This document shows, piece by piece, positions 36,231 to 45,133 of a stretch of 62,232 nt of DNA. The position numbers were made by a program, and so were the translations under genes. A model generated the notes under the pieces. It ran no database searches. It was not told the DNA's origin and saw only the letters and a list, made by a program, of their open reading frames with translations. The stretch is taken from positions 1 to 62,232 of the forward strand of contig PXCF01000009.1 in NCBI GenBank assembly GCA_003566715.1. The letters are read 5' to 3'. Within the stretch, counting starts at the first letter, position 1, and each line of letters starts with the position of its first letter. Source of the DNA: Cryomorphaceae bacterium. Lineage in GTDB: Bacteria; Bacteroidota; Bacteroidia; Flavobacteriales; Schleiferiaceae.

Positions 36231-36238
36231 TAGATTTG
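36231..36238 (+). promoter_or_regulatory. -7 element of the second LamG/T9SS gene
   Basis: TAGATTTG at 36231-36238, 32 bases before the ATG at 36271. The second copy therefore probably has its own promoter and is not just read through from copy 1. Confidence 0.4.
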
Positions 36239-36270
36239 TGCCATTAGATATTAATTAAAAATCACTCGTC

Positions 36271-37749
36271 ATGAATAAAATTTATTCGCTTTTGGTTCTG
36301 GGCGGACTTTCATTAAGTCTCAATCTTTTTGGACAAGCGGTTCCCGAACTTATTTATTACAAGTTTGATTCCGGTTCAAGCATTGTCAACGATGCATCCA
36401 GTCCTGTTGGGACCAATCCCACAACCATTACAGGTACAACGCTTACCGTTGGAGGAACGGGGATGTTTGGAACAGCACTTTTGGGTACAGGAGGAACGAG
36501 TTCGGCACACAGAATTGCCACGGGTTGGGCGACTTCTTTGAGTTCGTCCTTCACCATTGGCTTTTGGACAGATAACATCACGTCCAGTTCAACCTTGTGG
36601 TATGTATTTGGAGACAATACAGCTTCAAGTTTACGTTGCTTCACAAATGGTGTAGCCGGCGCCAATAACTGGTTGTTGCGTTGTACCGGCTGCGGAATGC
36701 CGGATATTACAGCCACCAATGGTGCCACGACTGGTTCAAACTACACGCACTTTGTGTATGATGCAACGGCTTCAATGATGCGTGCCTATGTGAATGGTGT
36801 CAAAGTTGATTCTGCTGCAGTTACAGGAACTGTTTCTCTGTCCGGAACAGAATTTACCGTTGGTGCATATGCATCTAGTTCAGGTTTATCGGGCTCCATG
36901 GACGAGTTTAGACTTTACAACCGCGCTCTCAGCGATGCAGAAATTTTAGCGACATATAATATTGAGTTAGGAGGTTGTTCATCGCCTGATAATGTCGCAC
37001 TTGACACTGCCGGTTGTGATGAACTCACCATCTCATGGGATTCCGACACAGCCGCAGTTGGAAGCGTTGTTGAATATGGTCCTACTGGCTTCACCCCGGG
37101 AACAGGAACAACAGTTTTTACTGCGTCAAGTCCTTTTACCATTACCGGTTTGTCACCCAGCATGGATTATGATATTTATGTGAGTGATAGCTGTACCAGT
37201 GGCCTAAGTGCGCCAAGTGATAGTTTGCCTGCCTCTACTTTACCTCTACCTGTCGGTTCATTTACTTCAACCGTAGTGACGGTAACGTTTAATGATGCTG
37301 AATATGAGTTTGACGCAACGGCTTCAACCGATGCCAATACCTATAACTGGGATTTTGGCGATGGTAACACAGGTACGGGAATGGTGGTCAATCATACGTA
37401 TACGATGGATTCAACCTATACGGTAACATTGGTAACGGAAGGTGACTGTGGATTTGATACCATTTCGGAACCGGTTGTTGTTCGTGGTATTTCCGTAGAT
37501 ACTTGGGATGCACAAGGATTTAAAACGCATCCCAATCCTGTAAAAGATGTTCTCTTTATCAATGCCAGTCGTTATAAAGGTCAGTCCTATAGCGTTACAC
37601 TTGTCGACATGTCTGGACGTATGATGTATCACGCTCGTGATGTTCAGGGCAATTCTGAAATAAACATGCAGAACCTACCTGCAGGTACGTATATTTTGAA
37701 CGTTGACGGTGAAAGTGGCATGTACCGACAAAACGTCATCAAGCAATAA
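36271..37749 (+). CDS. Secreted LamG/FnIII/PKD protein with T9SS type A sorting domain, copy 2
   Basis: 492 residues with the same order as its neighbour: signal peptide, LamG, FnIII, PKD, type A sorting domain. The two align end to end with few gaps. Near-identical stretches include THFVYDATASMMRAYVNGVK, YNWDFGDGNTGTGM and RGISVDTWDAQGFKT, with DNA identity highest at the 3' end. The divergence is concentrated in loops of LamG and FnIII. It is presumably an adhesin or matrix protein. It ends in a bidirectional terminator shared with the convergent phosphohexomutase gene. Confidence 0.9.
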   Translation: MNKIYSLLVLGGLSLSLNLFGQAVPELIYYKFDSGSSIVNDASSPVGTNPTTITGTTLTVGGTGMFGTALLGTGGTSSAHRIATGWATSLSSSFTIGFWTDNITSSSTLWYVFGDNTASSLRCFTNGVAGANNWLLRCTGCGMPDITATNGATTGSNYTHFVYDATASMMRAYVNGVKVDSAAVTGTVSLSGTEFTVGAYASSSGLSGSMDEFRLYNRALSDAEILATYNIELGGCSSPDNVALDTAGCDELTISWDSDTAAVGSVVEYGPTGFTPGTGTTVFTASSPFTITGLSPSMDYDIYVSDSCTSGLSAPSDSLPASTLPLPVGSFTSTVVTVTFNDAEYEFDATASTDANTYNWDFGDGNTGTGMVVNHTYTMDSTYTVTLVTEGDCGFDTISEPVVVRGISVDTWDAQGFKTHPNPVKDVLFINASRYKGQSYSVTLVDMSGRMMYHARDVQGNSEINMQNLPAGTYILNVDGESGMYRQNVIKQ

Positions 37750-37768
37750 GTATAGACATCCAAATAAA

Positions 37769-37800
37769 AAAGCCGCTTTGTATCAAAGCGGCTTTTTTAT
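37769..37800. terminator. Bidirectional terminator between LamG copy 2 and the phosphohexomutase gene
   Basis: AGCCGCTTTG (37771-37780) pairs perfectly with CAAAGCGGCT (37784-37793) around TAT, with A-runs on the left and T-runs on the right so that it can serve both convergent genes. Confidence 0.9.
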
Positions 37801-37815
37801 TGTACAAACATGCGT

Positions 37816-39519
37816 TTATAAGAGCATTTCAATGGCATCTTCTACCAAGTTCTCGCCCTTTTTGATGTAACTTTCTAAATCTGTTCCCGGTAGCATATCC
37901 ATCACGATGCTGAAGTAGAATTTAATTTTAGGCTCTGTTCCTGATGGACGAGCGGTTATGCGCGTTCCGTTTTGGGTAAATATTTGAATGACGTTTGAGC
38001 GTTCAAATTCAAATTCGCTACGGTCACCCGTGACTAAATTGTAATCGGTCAAACTAGAGTAGTCTTTAACGAGCTTTACTTTTTGCCCCATAATTTCCTC
38101 CGGTGGATTGCTGCGCAGGTTTTCCATCATGCTTTCAATTTTTCTCGCGCCCTCGCTGCCTTTCAAGGTTAAAGAAAAAAGTTGGTCGTGGTAATACCCG
38201 TACTGCTTGTATATTTCTATGAGCTCATTCCAAAATGAGCTACCACGTTGTTTGGCCCAAGCCACAATTTCGGCCAAAACAACGGCCGAAACGATGCTGT
38301 CTTTGTCTCTTACAAAGTCGCCTACCAAATAGCCATAGCTCTCTTCCCCGCCGCCAATAAATGTTTGAACACCCTCATTTTCTCGAATGAGCTTGGCAAT
38401 CCACTTAAATCCGGTTAAACACGACTTGCAATCGGTATTAAATGTTTTAGCAATTTCCTCGATAAGATTGGTGGTGACAATGGTTTTAGCCACAAATCCA
38501 TTCTTGGGTAAGGTGCCATTTGCACTGTGCTCTCTAAGCAGGTATCGCACCATGACAGCAGCGACCTGATTGCCATTTAGCAAAGTAATTTCTCCTTTGT
38601 TATCGCGTACACCAATTCCAATACGATCCCCGTCGGGATCTGTGCCGATAACCATGTCGGCACACTCGTCTTCGGCCATTTTTACTGCGTCTTTAAGCGC
38701 ACTAGCCTCTTCGGGGTTGGGCGATGCTACGGTGGGAAAGTTTCCGTCTGGCGTAGCCTGGTGTTTGACCATCAATGGCGGCTGAAATCCGGCAGCGATG
38801 AGTGCTTTGGGAAGAATATCCACGGTGGTACCGTGAAGTGGGGTAAATACAATTTTGATGTTCTTTTTCCCGGCGTGATGAATACTAAGGCCGTTGATTT
38901 TTTCAAAATAGCCTTGGTGCAATTCGTCGCTAATTAAGGTGATGTTGTCCGTGTTGCCTTCAAAACGAATATCGGCGTATTTGGTGTTTCTCACTTCGTT
39001 GATAATCGCTTTATCGTGTGGTGGGACAATCTGTCCGCCATCGTTCCAATACACTTTGTACCCGTTGTATTCGGGGGGATTGTGCGAAGCGGTCAATACA
39101 ATGCCGGCATGGCATTTTAGTTGACGAACGGCATATGACAGCAGTGGCGTAGGAGCAAAGTCTTTAAAGAGAAACACCTTAAAGCCATGGGCGGAGAACA
39201 CGGAAGAAATGGCCTTGGTAAATTCGTCGCTTTGATTGCGGGTGTCGTTGGCAATGGCGATGCGGATTTCTTCTTGAGGAAACTGTTTTTTCAAGTAGCG
39301 ACTTAAGCCCTCGCTGGCCAGTCCCAATGTGTACACATTGATTCTATTGGTGCCAATACCCATTATGCCACGCATGCCTCCGGTGCCAAAGTCAATGTCC
39401 TTGTAAAATGATTCGTAAAGCTCTTTTTTATCGAATGACATCATTGCCTTCACCGTTTCCCTTACTTCCTCACTAAACGGATCCTTCGTCCACACCAATG
39501 CTTTTTCTTCTGCTGTCAT
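37816..39519 (-). CDS. Phospho-sugar mutase (phosphoglucomutase/phosphomannomutase)
   Basis: 567 residues, the long PgcA-like class. It contains the phosphoserine loop LTASHNPPEYNGYKVYW, the metal loop GTDPDGDRIGIGV, the sugar-binding GGGEESYGY and the phosphate-binding RPSGTEPKIKFY. It interconverts hexose 1- and 6-phosphates, linking glycolysis to polysaccharide precursors. Substrate preference cannot be decided from sequence. It is transcribed alone, with a 44-base gap to the upstream polyprenyl synthase gene on the same strand. Confidence 0.92.
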   Translation of the reverse strand: MTAEEKALVWTKDPFSEEVRETVKAMMSFDKKELYESFYKDIDFGTGGMRGIMGIGTNRINVYTLGLASEGLSRYLKKQFPQEEIRIAIANDTRNQSDEFTKAISSVFSAHGFKVFLFKDFAPTPLLSYAVRQLKCHAGIVLTASHNPPEYNGYKVYWNDGGQIVPPHDKAIINEVRNTKYADIRFEGNTDNITLISDELHQGYFEKINGLSIHHAGKKNIKIVFTPLHGTTVDILPKALIAAGFQPPLMVKHQATPDGNFPTVASPNPEEASALKDAVKMAEDECADMVIGTDPDGDRIGIGVRDNKGEITLLNGNQVAAVMVRYLLREHSANGTLPKNGFVAKTIVTTNLIEEIAKTFNTDCKSCLTGFKWIAKLIRENEGVQTFIGGGEESYGYLVGDFVRDKDSIVSAVVLAEIVAWAKQRGSSFWNELIEIYKQYGYYHDQLFSLTLKGSEGARKIESMMENLRSNPPEEIMGQKVKLVKDYSSLTDYNLVTGDRSEFEFERSNVIQIFTQNGTRITARPSGTEPKIKFYFSIVMDMLPGTDLESYIKKGENLVEDAIEMLL

Positions 39520-39563
39520 AGTTTATTTATATAGTTTTCTAACCATTAACCAAAGAACGACAA

Positions 39564-40523
39564 TCAATTTTCTCTTCTCAAAATGTGCTCTGCCAATTTC
39601 TCCATCATTTTTCTTGGCTCACGGGGTAGCACCAGTTCACTGAAGAGGTTATTGCCTTTTTTGTAGTATCGATTGGCCATGCTCATACATTCGTTGTGGG
39701 CATCATATTTTTCGTAAATGCTTTTTACTGCATCAATTTTTTCTTGGGTTCGATCACTTTTACTAAACCAATCATCCAAGGTTGCGCGGTCTTCTGCACT
39801 GGCTTTCTCGCGAGCAATCAAGTGCAGAGCAGTTCGTTTGTTTGACAAGATATCGCCACCGATAACTTTTCCTGATTTTTCACCCCCATATAAATCGATG
39901 AAGTCATCTTTAATTTGAAACGCTATGCCCCAATTAACACCGCAATGATACAGTCTTGACGCAGCAGTTTCGTCATCTTTGGCTATTAAAAAACCAATTT
40001 GCAGCGCAGCCCCCAAGAGGACAGCCGTTTTCTGACGGATCATGTCAATATACTCTTCCATCGTTGGGTTTTGGTTTTCAAACGACATGTCCTTCATTTG
40101 TCCTTCGCAAACGTCAAGCGCCATTTTTGAAAAGATGTTAATGAGTTTTGGCGTGCTTTCAAAAGCTTGTTTGATGAGGTATTGGTAGGCCATGACCATC
40201 ATACCGTCACCCGAAAGAATGGCGGTGGGTTCATCCCACTTTTTGTGGACGGTGGTGTTGCCTCTTCTTAGGTCAGCTCTATCCATAATGTCGTCATGCA
40301 TCAACGAGAAGTTGTGAAATAACTCAACGGCAATGGCTTGTGAAAGAGCATCTTTGGCATTGGCACCTCCTAATTCTGCACCAATTAGTGTAAGAGATGG
40401 GCGAATGCGTTTTCCCCCAATATCTAAAATGTATTTCATGGGCTCGTACAAAGCTTGTTCGGGCCACTTGATGTTGGAAAGTCCTTCGTTTATGATATTG
40501 GTGTAACGGTCAAATGATTCCAT
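39564..40523 (-). CDS. Polyprenyl (trans-isoprenyl) diphosphate synthase
   Basis: 319 residues. The first aspartate-rich motif is LMHDDIMDRADLRRG and the second FQIKDDFIDLYGG, with the GGKRIRPSL block for IPP binding. Elongates allylic diphosphates. Product length cannot be read directly, but short bulky residues before the first motif (ELFHNFS) suggest C15-C20 or longer. Divergent from the GGGP synthase gene, which uses a polyprenyl diphosphate: the pair may make a polyprenyl glyceryl ether. Confidence 0.9.
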   Translation of the reverse strand: MESFDRYTNIINEGLSNIKWPEQALYEPMKYILDIGGKRIRPSLTLIGAELGGANAKDALSQAIAVELFHNFSLMHDDIMDRADLRRGNTTVHKKWDEPTAILSGDGMMVMAYQYLIKQAFESTPKLINIFSKMALDVCEGQMKDMSFENQNPTMEEYIDMIRQKTAVLLGAALQIGFLIAKDDETAASRLYHCGVNWGIAFQIKDDFIDLYGGEKSGKVIGGDILSNKRTALHLIAREKASAEDRATLDDWFSKSDRTQEKIDAVKSIYEKYDAHNECMSMANRYYKKGNNLFSELVLPREPRKMMEKLAEHILRREN

Positions 40524-40566
40524 GTAATTGGGTGTTGTGATATGTTTACTGCAAAGAAAATGGTTA

Positions 40567-40598
40567 TTGTTGGTATAAGGAAAATTTTTTTACCTTTA
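40567..40598 (+). promoter_or_regulatory. Promoter of the GGGP synthase operon
   Basis: TTG at 40567-40569, a 21-base spacer and TACCTTTA at 40591-40598 (one base off TAnnTTTG). The chosen ATG is at 40656, so the longer reading frame that starts at 40542 lies upstream of the promoter and is unlikely. Confidence 0.55.
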
Positions 40599-40655
40599 CA
40601 TCACACCGTATTTTTTATTATTGATGTACCTTGCGGCCATCAGGAAAACACAACT

Positions 40656-41402
40656 ATGTCTAAAGACGTTTTAGATATCATTCACGGAGCACAGTCTAAA
40701 AAACGGTCATTGTTTGCCGTGCTTTTGGATCCGGATGCTTCAGTTGACCAGTCATTTATAGATAGGGTCCGCGACGCAGAGCGCGCGGGTGTGGATTTGT
40801 TTTTTGTGGGCGGTAGTCTGATGTCTAACGATTTTCTCGACGAGACATTACAAGCCATTAAAGCCATTTGTCAAGTTCCCGTGGTTTTATTTCCCGGGTC
40901 ATCCATGCAAATATCGCCCGAAGCCGATGCACTTTTGTTCCTGAGTTTGATTTCTGGAAGAAATGCTGATTTACTCATCGGACAGCACGTGATTGCAGCA
41001 CCCTACGTTAAAAAAGCCAATATCGAAGTGATTCCTACAGGTTATATGCTTGTCGATGGAGGAGCTCCAACGACTGCCCATTACGTGTCGCAAACCATGC
41101 CCATTCCTAGGAACAAACCCAACATTGCGGCAACAACTGCTTTGGCAGGGGAGATGTTGGGACTGAGATTACTTTACCTAGACGCCGGTAGTGGAGCAGA
41201 ATTTCCCGTTTCTTCAGAAATGATTCGTGCCGTAAGAGACGCCGTGTCTCTTCCCATCGTTGTTGGTGGAGGGATGACCTCCTTTTATGATATACGCAAG
41301 GCTGTAGAGGCTGGCGCTGATGTCGTTGTCGTAGGCAACGCTCTAGAATGTGGAGCAGCCAAATTAGAGGATTTGATTCACGCGGTAAAGGGCTCGGTTT
41401 GA
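40656..41402 (+). CDS. Geranylgeranylglyceryl phosphate synthase family protein (PcrB-like)
   Basis: 248 residues forming a TIM barrel. It begins MSKDVLDIIHG, with LLDPDAS (metal/diphosphate-binding aspartate), FVGGSLMS, LFPGSSMQISPEADALLFLSLISG, YLDAGSGAEFPV and the phosphate loop VVGGGMTS and VVVGNALE. The family transfers a polyprenyl group to glycerol 1-phosphate, the first step of archaeal-type ether lipids; Bacteroidota carry the group II enzyme. The role in bacteria is unsettled. The stop overlaps the pnuC ATG. Confidence 0.92.
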   Translation: MSKDVLDIIHGAQSKKRSLFAVLLDPDASVDQSFIDRVRDAERAGVDLFFVGGSLMSNDFLDETLQAIKAICQVPVVLFPGSSMQISPEADALLFLSLISGRNADLLIGQHVIAAPYVKKANIEVIPTGYMLVDGGAPTTAHYVSQTMPIPRNKPNIAATTALAGEMLGLRLLYLDAGSGAEFPVSSEMIRAVRDAVSLPIVVGGGMTSFYDIRKAVEAGADVVVVGNALECGAAKLEDLIHAVKGSV

Positions 41403-41947
41403 TGCGTTTTTACTATTGGGAGTTCTTGGCCGTCGTCTTGAGCTTATCCTTTACCTTTTTGATTGGAACGGGATGGGTATATGCGTTTCCATTCGCTATT
41501 ATCGCTTCCGTAATCTATGTAGGTCTTTGTCTGCAAAAAAAGATTTACGCCGAATCATTCCTACATCTATTCTATTTTTTTACAGGTATATATGGCTGGC
41601 TAACTTGGCATAACAATACGGCCGATGGTTTTCAAAGCACATTGCCCATTGAAGCTCATCTGATCGCCATTCCATCCCTATTTTTACTAACCTATTTATC
41701 CGGTAGGTTGCTTCAAAAGTATACCGATGCGCGTGCAAAGTACATCGATTCATTTACCACTATTTTTAGCGTTTGGGCCACCTACTTAATGGTGAATGTT
41801 TACCTGGAAAACTGGTGGTATTTCATTTTTATCAATGGCGTAGCTGTTTACCTCTACGCCAGCCGGAAAATGTACCTCACTTCCGTATTGATGGTGGTAT
41901 ATGTTGTTTTGTCAATCAAAGGGTATTGGGAATGGACAATCATGTAA
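41402..41947 (+). CDS. pnuC: PnuC-like nicotinamide riboside transporter
   Basis: 181 residues with about seven membrane segments. PnuC hallmarks: YFFTGIYGWLTWHN (the WxxW type motif of helix 3-4), and ENWWYFIFINGVAVYLYASRKMYLTSVLMVVYVVLSIKGYWEW, whose conserved Trp, Asn and Tyr line the nicotinamide riboside path. It moves NR by facilitated diffusion, driven by phosphorylation inside. The ATG at 41402 overlaps the GGGPS stop (TGATG); the next gene, a nicotinamide riboside kinase, overlaps it by 16 bases. This supports the substrate assignment. Confidence 0.9.
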   Translation: MRFYYWEFLAVVLSLSFTFLIGTGWVYAFPFAIIASVIYVGLCLQKKIYAESFLHLFYFFTGIYGWLTWHNNTADGFQSTLPIEAHLIAIPSLFLLTYLSGRLLQKYTDARAKYIDSFTTIFSVWATYLMVNVYLENWWYFIFINGVAVYLYASRKMYLTSVLMVVYVVLSIKGYWEWTIM

Positions 41948-42462
41948 AACACATTTGCATTACTGGTCCGGAGAGTACGGGTAAAAGTACAGTTACTAAA
42001 TTGATGGCCAATAGGTTTTTGGTGGAAAGTGCTTCGGAGTATGCCAGAGAGTATTTATCAGTCTGTCAAACTTATGAATACGAAGATTTATTGAAAATTG
42101 CACGCGGTCAACAAGAAATCATCAACAAGGTTGCCTCACGTTCTAAGTCGTTATTTTTCTCCGATACCGATTTGTTGACCATCATTATTTGGTCTAAATA
42201 CCTTTTCGGAAAAGTGGATATAGAGATTTATCGCACATGGAAAGAAAGTTTACCCGACAGGTACTTATTATGCGCGGTGGATATCCCGTGGGAAGAAGAT
42301 CCGCTGAGAGAGCATCCACATCAAAGAGAGGAAATCTTTGATATTTACAAGACACATATCGAAAACAGTGGCGTGCCTTATGAATTGGTGCAGGGGGATA
42401 GGAGGACGTTTGTGGAGATTTATGATTTTGGGCAGAAGTTAATGGTTTTGCCTAAATCTTAA
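41932..42462 (+). CDS. NadR-type nicotinamide riboside kinase (P-loop)
   Basis: 176 residues. Walker A GPESTGKST at about 12-20 follows KHICIT, then SEYAREYL and FSDTDLLTIIIW (DxD/Walker B region), WEEDPLREHPHQREEIFDIY. This is the kinase half of NadR without the adenylyltransferase or repressor domains. It phosphorylates nicotinamide riboside to NMN, trapping the substrate brought in by PnuC. The start at 41932 overlaps pnuC by 16 bases. Convergent with paaD, which ends four bases away, so the two transcripts probably overlap. Confidence 0.9.
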   Translation: MDNHVKHICITGPESTGKSTVTKLMANRFLVESASEYAREYLSVCQTYEYEDLLKIARGQQEIINKVASRSKSLFFSDTDLLTIIIWSKYLFGKVDIEIYRTWKESLPDRYLLCAVDIPWEEDPLREHPHQREEIFDIYKTHIENSGVPYELVQGDRRTFVEIYDFGQKLMVLPKS

Positions 42463-42466
42463 ATCA

Positions 42467-42946
42467 TCAAATGCATTTGAAGTAATCGAAGGGCTCAGCA
42501 CAATCTGCGCACTTGTATAGTGATTTGCAGGGGGTGGAGCCAAATTGGCTGACGAGGGAGGTGTTCATCGATTTGCAGTGCGGACAACGAACTTCCGGTG
42601 CTTTCCCAAAAAGTGTACGCTTGTCTTTCATACCTTTTACTGGTGGCGCAATGCCGTAATCTTCCAGTTTTTTTCTTCCGTCTTCAGACATCCAATCGGT
42701 GGTCCACGGTGGGTCTAAGATGGTTTTTACATTGACTTCGTATCCTGCCTCATTCAACGCCTTTTTAATATCGTCTTCAATGGTGTCCATAGCCGGACAA
42801 CCGCTGTATGTTGGCGTGATAACTACGGTGACTTTATTGCTGGTGTCAATACTTACTTCGCGAACAATCCCCATGTCTTCAATGGTAAGCACCGGGATTT
42901 CCGGGTCTTTCACTTCACTCAATATGTTCTTGATGGTATCGATCAT
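42467..42946 (-). CDS. paaD: Phenylacetyl-CoA epoxidase subunit PaaD
   Basis: 159 residues. An N-terminal MIP18/DUF59 domain (VKDPEIPVLTIEDMGIVREV, with TYSGCPAMD) is followed by a C-terminal zinc ribbon (CPHCKSMN...CKSLYKCADC). PaaD probably helps mature or assemble metal centres of the epoxidase. It lies 22 bases after paaC. The usual next gene, paaE (the reductase), is absent; the neighbour is the convergent kinase gene. Confidence 0.93.
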   Translation of the reverse strand: MIDTIKNILSEVKDPEIPVLTIEDMGIVREVSIDTSNKVTVVITPTYSGCPAMDTIEDDIKKALNEAGYEVNVKTILDPPWTTDWMSEDGRKKLEDYGIAPPVKGMKDKRTLFGKAPEVRCPHCKSMNTSLVSQFGSTPCKSLYKCADCAEPFDYFKCI

Positions 42947-42968
42947 GTCTTTATGTTTTCAGTGAATC

Positions 42969-43718
42969 TTACCAGCTCATCCCGGGATAGGCTCTTTGCA
43001 TAAACTGCAATTCGGCGAGAACAAAACCGAGATGCTCGCCGTGTTCCCCAACTTTTCCTCCCGTTTGCATAAACGATTCTTCTGGCCTTTTAAGCGTTGC
43101 AATATCGAGGATCTCGTTCACTTTACGTTTCCACTTAGTGGCTATATCGTCAAGGTTGGGTCCCACACCTTCAGCTTCCATTTTTCTGTCCAATTCATCG
43201 GGCGTCATCATTTCCCCGGTATAGGTCCACAAATCGTTGATGGAACGTTGAACGCGCTCGTGACTTTCATCGGTGCCATCTCCCAAGCGAATAATCCACT
43301 CTGCACTAAACTGCGCATGATAGGATATTTCTTTAAAGCTTTTACGGGCGATTTCTGCAATACGTACGTCTTTGCTGTTACACAAAAACTCGTACAAGTA
43401 ATAGTTGTACGTATCGTAATAAAACTGACGCACCAAGGTATGTCCCCAATCGCCATTAGGCTGTTCTACCAGCAATACATTGTAAAAGTCAAACACATCG
43501 CGCTTCATGGCGAGGTCATCTTCTGTACTGCCGTCTCCTTTACATTCGGCAGCATACTGGTATAGCATTCTCGATTGACCAATCAAATCTAAAGCGATAT
43601 TCGTCAAAGCAATATCTTGTTCCAACACTGGGCCATGGCCACACCATTCACCCAGTCTTTGACCCAAGATCAAAGCATTGTCGGCTAGTCTTAGTACGTA
43701 TTTGGTTTTATCGTCCAT
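42969..43718 (-). CDS. paaC: Phenylacetyl-CoA epoxidase structural subunit PaaC
   Basis: 249 residues, a ferritin-like fold without the full set of iron ligands, partner of PaaA in the PaaAC heterodimer. Typical sequence: NALILGQRLGEWCGHGPVLEQDIALTNIALDLIGQ, then KEISYHAQFSAEWIIRLGDGTDESH and the C-terminal GEHLGFVLAELQFMQRAYPGMSW. It is needed for stability and activity of the epoxidase. It is separated from paaB by 111 bases with no clear signal. Confidence 0.94.
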   Translation of the reverse strand: MDDKTKYVLRLADNALILGQRLGEWCGHGPVLEQDIALTNIALDLIGQSRMLYQYAAECKGDGSTEDDLAMKRDVFDFYNVLLVEQPNGDWGHTLVRQFYYDTYNYYLYEFLCNSKDVRIAEIARKSFKEISYHAQFSAEWIIRLGDGTDESHERVQRSINDLWTYTGEMMTPDELDRKMEAEGVGPNLDDIATKWKRKVNEILDIATLKRPEESFMQTGGKVGEHGEHLGFVLAELQFMQRAYPGMSW

Positions 43719-43829
43719 TTATGTTGTTTAGTTGTTTAGTCGTTGAGCAGTTATTAAGGCAGTGACAATAAAGATATGGGCTCACCAAATCTTACTATTT
43801 ATCAAACCATTAACTATCAATCATTAACC

Positions 43830-44120
43830 CTACATATGTCCCACATCATCTGGGATGTCGTAAAACGTCGGATGGCGGTACACCTTATCATCGGCAGGGG
43901 CAAATAGCGGTTCTTTTTCGTCGGGACGAGAAGCCGTAATGGCATCGGATGGTACCACCCAGATGCTGATGCCTTCAGAGCGACGGGTGTAAACATCACG
44001 TGCGTTTTTGATGGCGATTTCTGCGTCGGGGGCATGCAGTGAACCCACATGCTTATGACTTATGCCATTTTTGCTTCTAATGAAAACTTCCCAGATTTTC
44101 CAGTTGTCTTTTTGGCTCAT
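43830..44120 (-). CDS. paaB: Phenylacetyl-CoA epoxidase subunit PaaB
   Basis: 96 residues, the normal size. WEVFIRSKNGISHKHVGSLHAPDAEIAIKNARDVYTRR is the conserved PaaB core. This small subunit bridges PaaAC dimers in the complex. It lies 30 bases after paaA. Confidence 0.95.
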   Translation of the reverse strand: MSQKDNWKIWEVFIRSKNGISHKHVGSLHAPDAEIAIKNARDVYTRRSEGISIWVVPSDAITASRPDEKEPLFAPADDKVYRHPTFYDIPDDVGHM

Positions 44121-44150
44121 TATTGGTTATCTTGGTAATTGGTTTTAAAA

Positions 44151-45113
44151 TTAGGCAACAGAAGAGGAGGTGCTTTCTCTTTTTGCTCTTTTCTCAGCGT
44201 AAGCATTAGCTGCTTCTCTGATCCATTTGCCTTCGTCGTGTGCTTTGTTTCTCGCTTCAAGACGTTGCTTGTTACACTTTCCGTTACCCGCAATCACGTT
44301 ATAAAATTCGTCCCAGTTGATTTCACCAAAGTCGTAGTGACCTTTTTCATCGTTCCACTTCAAATCGGGATCGGGAATGGTAAGACCAATGAATTCGGCT
44401 TGTGGAACAGTTTTGTCTATAAATTCTTGACGTAATTCATCGTTGCTTTTCCGCTTAATACGCCATTTCATAGACTGTGCAGAATTAGGTGAATGTTCGT
44501 CGGTGGGGCCAAACATCATAAGTGATGGCCACCACCATCGGTTCAATGCGTCTTGAGCCATTCTTTTTTGCTCGGGTGTGCCCGCAGCCAAGGCCATCAT
44601 AATTTCGTAGCCTTGACGTTGATGGAAGCTTTCCTCTTTACAAATGCGTACCATGGCACGAGCGTATGGACCATATGACGTACGGCATAACATCACCTGA
44701 TTGGCAATGGCTGCACCGTCAACCAACCACCCAATGGCGCCCATATCGGCCCAAGTAGGGGTGGGGTAATTAAAGATGCTTGAATATTTTGCTTTACCGC
44801 TCAATAGATCTTCAACCAATTGCTGACGATCGGCACCGAGTGTTTCGGCGGCGGAGTATAAATAAAGTCCGTGACCGGCTTCGTCTTGTACTTTGGCTAA
44901 CAAAGCCACTTTTCTGCGCAGCGACGGAGCACGGGAAATCCAGTTCGCTTCGGGCAACATACCCACAACTTCTGAATGGGCGTGCTGACTGATTTGACGA
45001 ATCAACGTCTTGCGGTATTTCTCCGGCATCCAATCTTTTGGCTCTACCTTGTTTTCCTCTGCAACATAGCGCTCAAAACGCGCCTCCAAGTTCAACATTT
45101 CTTCCTTGCTCAT
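44151..45113 (-). CDS. paaA: Phenylacetyl-CoA epoxidase catalytic subunit PaaA
   Basis: 320 residues, a di-iron ferritin-like subunit that epoxidises phenylacetyl-CoA at the ring 1,2 position. Ligand helices are seen in [33 protein letters not shown] (ExxH) and [15 protein letters not shown] (ExxH). The start is the ATG at 45113 ([10 protein letters not shown]): the longer frame to 45164 would run through the promoter boxes. First gene of paaABCD, giving aerobic phenylacetate breakdown when combined with CoA ligase and downstream paa genes, which are not in this window. Confidence 0.94.
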   Translation of the reverse strand: MSKEEMLNLEARFERYVAEENKVEPKDWMPEKYRKTLIRQISQHAHSEVVGMLPEANWISRAPSLRRKVALLAKVQDEAGHGLYLYSAAETLGADRQQLVEDLLSGKAKYSSIFNYPTPTWADMGAIGWLVDGAAIANQVMLCRTSYGPYARAMVRICKEESFHQRQGYEIMMALAAGTPEQKRMAQDALNRWWWPSLMMFGPTDEHSPNSAQSMKWRIKRKSNDELRQEFIDKTVPQAEFIGLTIPDPDLKWNDEKGHYDFGEINWDEFYNVIAGNGKCNKQRLEARNKAHDEGKWIREAANAYAEKRAKRESTSSSVA

Positions 45114-45133
45114 TGTGATGTTTTTTTGCTCTA

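Noticed and set aside
42996-43565. 189-codon plus-strand frame
   Set aside because: Shadow of paaC.
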